Positions 61,015 to 64,000 of a stretch of DNA of 64,000 bases are shown here, piece after piece (position 1 is the first letter of the stretch; every line of letters begins with the position of its first letter). The position numbers and the translations under genes are program-made. The notes under the pieces were generated by a model. That model did not search any database, was not told the DNA's origin, and saw only the letters and a list, made by a program, of their open reading frames with translations. Source of the DNA: Gudongella sp051744365. GTDB lineage: Bacteria; Bacillota; Clostridia; Tissierellales; Tissierellaceae. Location: the NCBI GenBank assembly GCA_051744365.1, contig JBNJCX010000004.1, forward strand, positions 8,273 through 72,272. Direction: 5' to 3'.

Positions 61015-61795
61015 ATTGTTGAGATACACTCCTGACGGGGAGAAGCTTATCGCATCAGCGGCAAAGCTATGCTACTCGCCCGTAGGGATCAGTGATATTG
61101 AAGAAGGACAGGATGAAAAGAAGGTAAAGTCCTTCCTTAAGCTCCTTATGGATCTTGGACATGAAAGTCCAATTGAGCATGTGAGCTTTACATTCGGGAT
61201 CGAGGGAGTGTCAAGGACCCTGACCCATCAGCTGGTAAGGCACAGGATAGCGAGTTATTCACAACAGTCCCAGAGGTATGTAAGACTTGCCCAGTTTGAA
61301 TATGTCAGACCGCCACATATAGAGTCGGACCCTGAGTCCAATAGGATTTTTGCGGAGGCAATGGAGGCTGACCAGAGAGCGTATGACCAAATATCGAAGA
61401 GGCTTTTTGAGAAGCACTACAAGAGGTATATTGATGAGGGGCGAAAAGACAAGGATGCCCGCCAGAGAGCTGAGAAGGAGGCCATTGAGGATGCAAGATA
61501 CGTATTCCCCAACGCCTGTGAGACAAAGATTGTTGTAACCATGAATGCAAGAAGTTTGATGAACTTTTTTGCATTGAGGACCTGCAATAGGGCCCAGTGG
61601 GAGATAAGACAGCTGGCCATAGAAATGCTGAGAGAAGTGAAGAAAGTTTACCCCGTATTGTTCTCTCATGGCGGACCGGGCTGTATAAACGGACCTTGCC
61701 CCGAGGGTGAAATGACATGTGGCAAGATTGTGGAGGTCAGGGAGTTTTTCAAAAAATTAGATGATGAGATTGCAGCAGATGCTGCCGTAAAATAG
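61004..61795 (+). CDS. thyX: flavin-dependent thymidylate synthase
   Basis: 263 residues. ThyX signature LVRHRIASYSQQSQRYV (the RHRx7S pattern), plus FPNACETKIVVTMNARSLMNFFALRTC and a C-terminal CPEGEMTCGK cysteine pair. Makes dTMP from dUMP using FADH2 and methylene-tetrahydrofolate. The ATG overlaps the mrnC end by 11 bases. Confidence 0.95.
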   Translation: MKVELLRYTPDGEKLIASAAKLCYSPVGISDIEEGQDEKKVKSFLKLLMDLGHESPIEHVSFTFGIEGVSRTLTHQLVRHRIASYSQQSQRYVRLAQFEYVRPPHIESDPESNRIFAEAMEADQRAYDQISKRLFEKHYKRYIDEGRKDKDARQRAEKEAIEDARYVFPNACETKIVVTMNARSLMNFFALRTCNRAQWEIRQLAIEMLREVKKVYPVLFSHGGPGCINGPCPEGEMTCGKIVEVREFFKKLDDEIAADAAVK

Positions 61796-61807
61796 AGGAG
61801 AATAGAT

Positions 61808-62551
61808 ATGAATGAAATGTATGTACCTGGTAGAAATCCAGTTATGGAGCTACTTAAATCAGATAAAAAGGTGGATAAGCTGTACGTCCTTAAAGGAGAC
61901 TTAAAGGGTTCAATAAATAAGATAATGGGTAAGGCAAAGGACATGGGAATCGTTATACAGCAGGTTGACAAGAACAAGCTTGACTCAATGGCAGAAGGCA
62001 ATGCACACCAGGGCGTTGTAGCACTTGTAACAGGATATGAGTATGCTGAGGTGGATGAAATTATTGAGTATGCCAAGAGTAAAAATCAGTCTCCATTCGT
62101 TATTATTCTAGATGGAATCGAGGATACCCATAATCTTGGTGCCATAATAAGGACAGCTGAGTGTGCCGGAGTACACGGTGTGATAATCCCCAAGAGGAGA
62201 TCAGCCATGGTAAATCAGACGGTATACAAGAGCTCTGCAGGAGCCGTTGAGCATATGAAGATAGCTCAGGTCAATAATATTGTTAAGACTATGGAGGAGC
62301 TTAAAGAGAAGGGTCTCTGGCTGTACGGGGCAGACATGGATGGTGGCTCCGAATACTTCAAGACTGAGCTCAAAGGTCCAATCGGACTTGTAATCGGTAA
62401 CGAAGGCAAAGGTCTGTCAAGGCTTGTAAAGGAAAAATGCGATGTGCTGGTCAGAATACCAATGAGTGGTAAGCTAGGCTCCCTGAATGCTTCAAATGCT
62501 GCTTCAATACTTATTTATGAGGTTGTGAGACAGTCATATGAAGGGGAATAA
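61808..62551 (+). CDS. rlmB: 23S rRNA (guanosine-2'-O-)-methyltransferase RlmB (TrmH family)
   Basis: 247 residues. SpoU/TrmH fold with the deep trefoil knot motifs VILDGIEDTHNLGAIIRTAECAG, VIGNEGKGLSRLV and MSGKLGSLNASNAASILIYE. N-terminal RNA-binding (L30-like) domain YVPGRNPVMELL. ATG 61808 behind AGAGGAG; overlaps yacP by 14 bases. Confidence 0.93.
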   Translation: MNEMYVPGRNPVMELLKSDKKVDKLYVLKGDLKGSINKIMGKAKDMGIVIQQVDKNKLDSMAEGNAHQGVVALVTGYEYAEVDEIIEYAKSKNQSPFVIILDGIEDTHNLGAIIRTAECAGVHGVIIPKRRSAMVNQTVYKSSAGAVEHMKIAQVNNIVKTMEELKEKGLWLYGADMDGGSEYFKTELKGPIGLVIGNEGKGLSRLVKEKCDVLVRIPMSGKLGSLNASNAASILIYEVVRQSYEGE

Positions 62552-63062
62552 GAAACAGAGGGAGTATCTTTTTGTAGACGGTTACAACATAATAAACTCA
62601 TGGGAGAATCTCAAGGAGATATCAAAGGTCGATCTTGAAGAGGCCAGGACAGCACTTCTTGAGATTCTCGCGGAGTACAAGCATTATTCTGATATAGATA
62701 TATATGTAGTGTTTGATGCCTATATGGTTAAGGGTAACAACAGGAGTGAAGAGGAATACAAGGGTCTTCACGTTATCTATACCAAGGAGAATGAGCTTGC
62801 AGACCACTACATCGAAAAGGTTCTGGATGAAATTGGACGGGAAAAGAGCGTAAGGGTTGCAACATCTGACTGGGTCGAGCAGCAGATTATCCTTTCCAGA
62901 GGTGGAATAAGGATCTCCGCCAGGGAGCTTAAGGCTGAAATCCAGGATGAAATGAGAATGGTCAGCAGAAAGAGAAAAAGGCTCAACACAAAGAATGACA
63001 TAATCATAGGAAGGGTAGAAGATCAGATAATCCACAAGCTGAAGGACTGGAACAAGAAATAA
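62538..63062 (+). CDS. YacP-like NYN domain ribonuclease
   Basis: 174 residues. NYN/PIN-type nuclease core: FVDGYNIINSWENLKE (catalytic Asp), VVFDAYMVKG, ADHYIEKVLDEIGREKSVRVATSDWVEQQII. A basic C-terminus (RKRKRLNTK) may contact RNA. Homologue of Bacillus Rae1, a ribosome-associated endoribonuclease. Coupled to rlmB by overlap. Confidence 0.9.
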   Translation: MKGNKKQREYLFVDGYNIINSWENLKEISKVDLEEARTALLEILAEYKHYSDIDIYVVFDAYMVKGNNRSEEEYKGLHVIYTKENELADHYIEKVLDEIGREKSVRVATSDWVEQQIILSRGGIRISARELKAEIQDEMRMVSRKRKRLNTKNDIIIGRVEDQIIHKLKDWNKK

Positions 63063-63087
63063 CCACTAACATCAGGGAGGTTTCAGA

Positions 63088-63729
63088 ATGGTTTTCGACA
63101 GACAGGGTTCGGGCAGTGAGAAGATTTATGATGGAATGTCAGATGAGGAGATTGTAAAAAAAGCAAACGGGGGCGACCTTCTGGCGCTTGAGCATCTCAT
63201 TTACAAGTACAAGGATCTTGTCAAGGTAAAGGCAAAGGTCTATTATATTGTGGGAGCTGACCGGGACGATATTATTCAGGAGGGTATGATTGGATTATAC
63301 AAGGCCATCAGAGACTTCAGAGATGAAAGGACATCATCCTTCAGGAACTTCGCAGACATCTGCATTACAAGACAAATGATAACTGCCATAAAGACTGCCA
63401 CCAGACAGAAGCACCTTCCCCTTAATGGTTATATATCCCTGAACAAGCCAATTTTTCGCGACGGTACTTCTACCATGGGCGACACTGTGACCAGCGACGG
63501 TGCAACTGATCCCATGGAGCTTTTTATCGGCAAAGAGGAGCTTGATGACATGGAACAGAAGATCAACGGCATGCTCAGCAGCCTTGAAAAGCAAGTCCTT
63601 TCATTTTATGTGGAAGGCAGGAGCTATGAGGAAATCGCCCTTGACCTGAACAGACGCGTCAAGAGCATAGATAATGCATTGCAGCGGATCAAGAGAAAAA
63701 TTGAAAGATATCTGATTAAAAAAGAATGA
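63088..63729 (+). CDS. sigH: RNA polymerase sporulation sigma factor SigH
   Basis: 213 residues. Sigma-70 region 2 is visible (LEHLIYKYKDLVKVKAKVYYIVGADRDDIIQEGMIGLYKAIRDF) and region 4 (LSSLEKQVLSFYVEGRSYEEIALDLNRRVKSIDNALQRIKRKI). In Firmicutes SigH directs early sporulation, competence and stationary-phase genes. Its place between yacP and tRNA-Thr/tuf is the common clostridial order. Confidence 0.95.
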   Translation: MVFDRQGSGSEKIYDGMSDEEIVKKANGGDLLALEHLIYKYKDLVKVKAKVYYIVGADRDDIIQEGMIGLYKAIRDFRDERTSSFRNFADICITRQMITAIKTATRQKHLPLNGYISLNKPIFRDGTSTMGDTVTSDGATDPMELFIGKEELDDMEQKINGMLSSLEKQVLSFYVEGRSYEEIALDLNRRVKSIDNALQRIKRKIERYLIKKE

Positions 63730-63732
63730 GTA

Positions 63733-63761
63733 TTGACAAGGATATTAATCAATAGTAAAAT
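63733..63761 (+). promoter_or_regulatory. promoter of tRNA-Thr (and tuf)
   Basis: TTGACA (63733-63738), 17 bp, TAAAAT (63756-63761), 12 bases upstream of the tRNA. Confidence 0.8.
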
Positions 63762-63773
63762 ATCTTATTGTAA

Positions 63774-63849
63774 GCCCACGTAGCTCAGTAGGTAGAGCAC
63801 TTGCATGGTAAGCAAGAGGTCACCGGTTCAAATCCGGTCGTGGGCTCCA
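63774..63849 (+). tRNA. tRNA-Thr (anticodon GGT)
   Basis: Acceptor stem GCCCACG/CGTGGGC, D-loop TAGCTCAGTAGGTAGAGCA, anticodon arm CTTGC-ATGGTAA-GCAAG with GGT at the decoding position, T-loop GGTTCAAATCC, and an encoded CCA end. All four stems close. Confidence 0.97.
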
Positions 63850-63915
63850 TTTAAGACTGGCAACACCTGGACAAGTTTTCTTAAGCATAGGATAATCCAA
63901 GGGAGGAATTGAGAA

Positions 63916-64000
63916 ATGGGAAAGAAAAAGTTTGAAAGAACGAAACCACATGTTAACGTAGGAACAATCGGTCACGTTGACCACGGAAAGACAACTCTAA
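63916..64000 (+). CDS. tuf: elongation factor Tu, 5' part (cut by window edge)
   Basis: The first 28 codons read MGKKKFERTKPHVNVGTIGH and then VDHGKTTL, the G1 loop GHVDHGKT of EF-Tu. ATG 63916 follows GGGAGG. The rest lies beyond the window; its position after sigH and tRNA-Thr suggests the secE-nusG region follows. Confidence 0.95.
   Translation, partial: MGKKKFERTKPHVNVGTIGHVDHGKTTL

Noticed and set aside
1..64000. CRISPR array, prophage, integron or secretion cluster
   Set aside because: No regularly spaced repeats, no phage structural genes and no such gene sets were found on either strand.

Overview
The window reads as a chromosomal segment of a low-GC Gram-positive anaerobe of the Clostridia/Tissierellia type. 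The right half carries the Firmicute block ctsR-mcsA-mcsB-clpC-radA, then carD, the PIN/TRAM gene, ispD-ispF, proS under a proline T-box, gltX, cysS, mrnC, thyX, rlmB, yacP, sigH, tRNA-Thr and the start of tuf. A spore-type sigma-H, an SLH-domain surface protein, a c-di-GMP-I riboswitch and TTG/GTG starts behind strong GGAGG sites agree with this. The species cannot be named from the sequence alone.

Region by region. (1) 1-1.4 kb is a gene graveyard: a GAF-like protein tail abutting a decayed IS21 istA, then the tail of an amidohydrolase. (2) 1.4-8.5 kb has an SLH protein, an opine-dehydrogenase-family enzyme, a GntR/FCD regulator and a TRAP transporter (Q-M-P). A 17-bp operator-like sequence is shared by the opine dehydrogenase and TRAP leaders, and a FadR-type palindrome covers the -10 box of the regulator. 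(3) 8.6-14.8 kb is a row of short metabolic units: a UPF0261/TIM-barrel pair, an Fe-S aldo/keto reductase, glutamate formimidoyltransferase, class I fructose-bisphosphate aldolase and HutD. (4) 14.9-27.9 kb is the most distinctive part: a PrpR-type sigma-54 activator, palindromic enhancer sites, a -24/-12 promoter, then eleven co-directional genes (fumarase/tartrate-dehydratase alpha-beta, aconitase-family large and small subunits, tripartite tricarboxylate transporter TctC-A-B, a second fumarase alpha-beta pair, a LarA-type racemase and malic enzyme). (5) 28-31 kb holds an AhpD-like gene and a broken IS3-type element whose ends flank an alpha/beta hydrolase gene. (6) 31.3-36.8 kb is a complete oligopeptide ABC importer in the order D-F-A-B-C. 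(7) 36.8-42.7 kb holds small housekeeping or stress genes. (8) 42.8-64 kb holds an EF-G paralogue, the riboswitch-controlled exported transglutaminase, and the conserved housekeeping block.

Working together. Region 4 looks like one inducible pathway. The transporter captures a polycarboxylate, three Fe-S hydro-lyases move water on and off the carbon skeleton, LarA inverts a 2-hydroxyacid centre, and malic enzyme oxidatively decarboxylates the product to a 2-oxoacid. The substrate is not known; a malate-, tartrate- or citramalate/methylmalate-like acid fits best. Region 2 looks like a separate regulated uptake and oxidation unit. The right half is translation, protein quality control, isoprenoid and RNA processing, with classical Firmicute control elements visible (CtsR operator, T-box, c-di-GMP riboswitch). 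No CRISPR array, rRNA operon, intact prophage or toxin-antitoxin pair was recognised.
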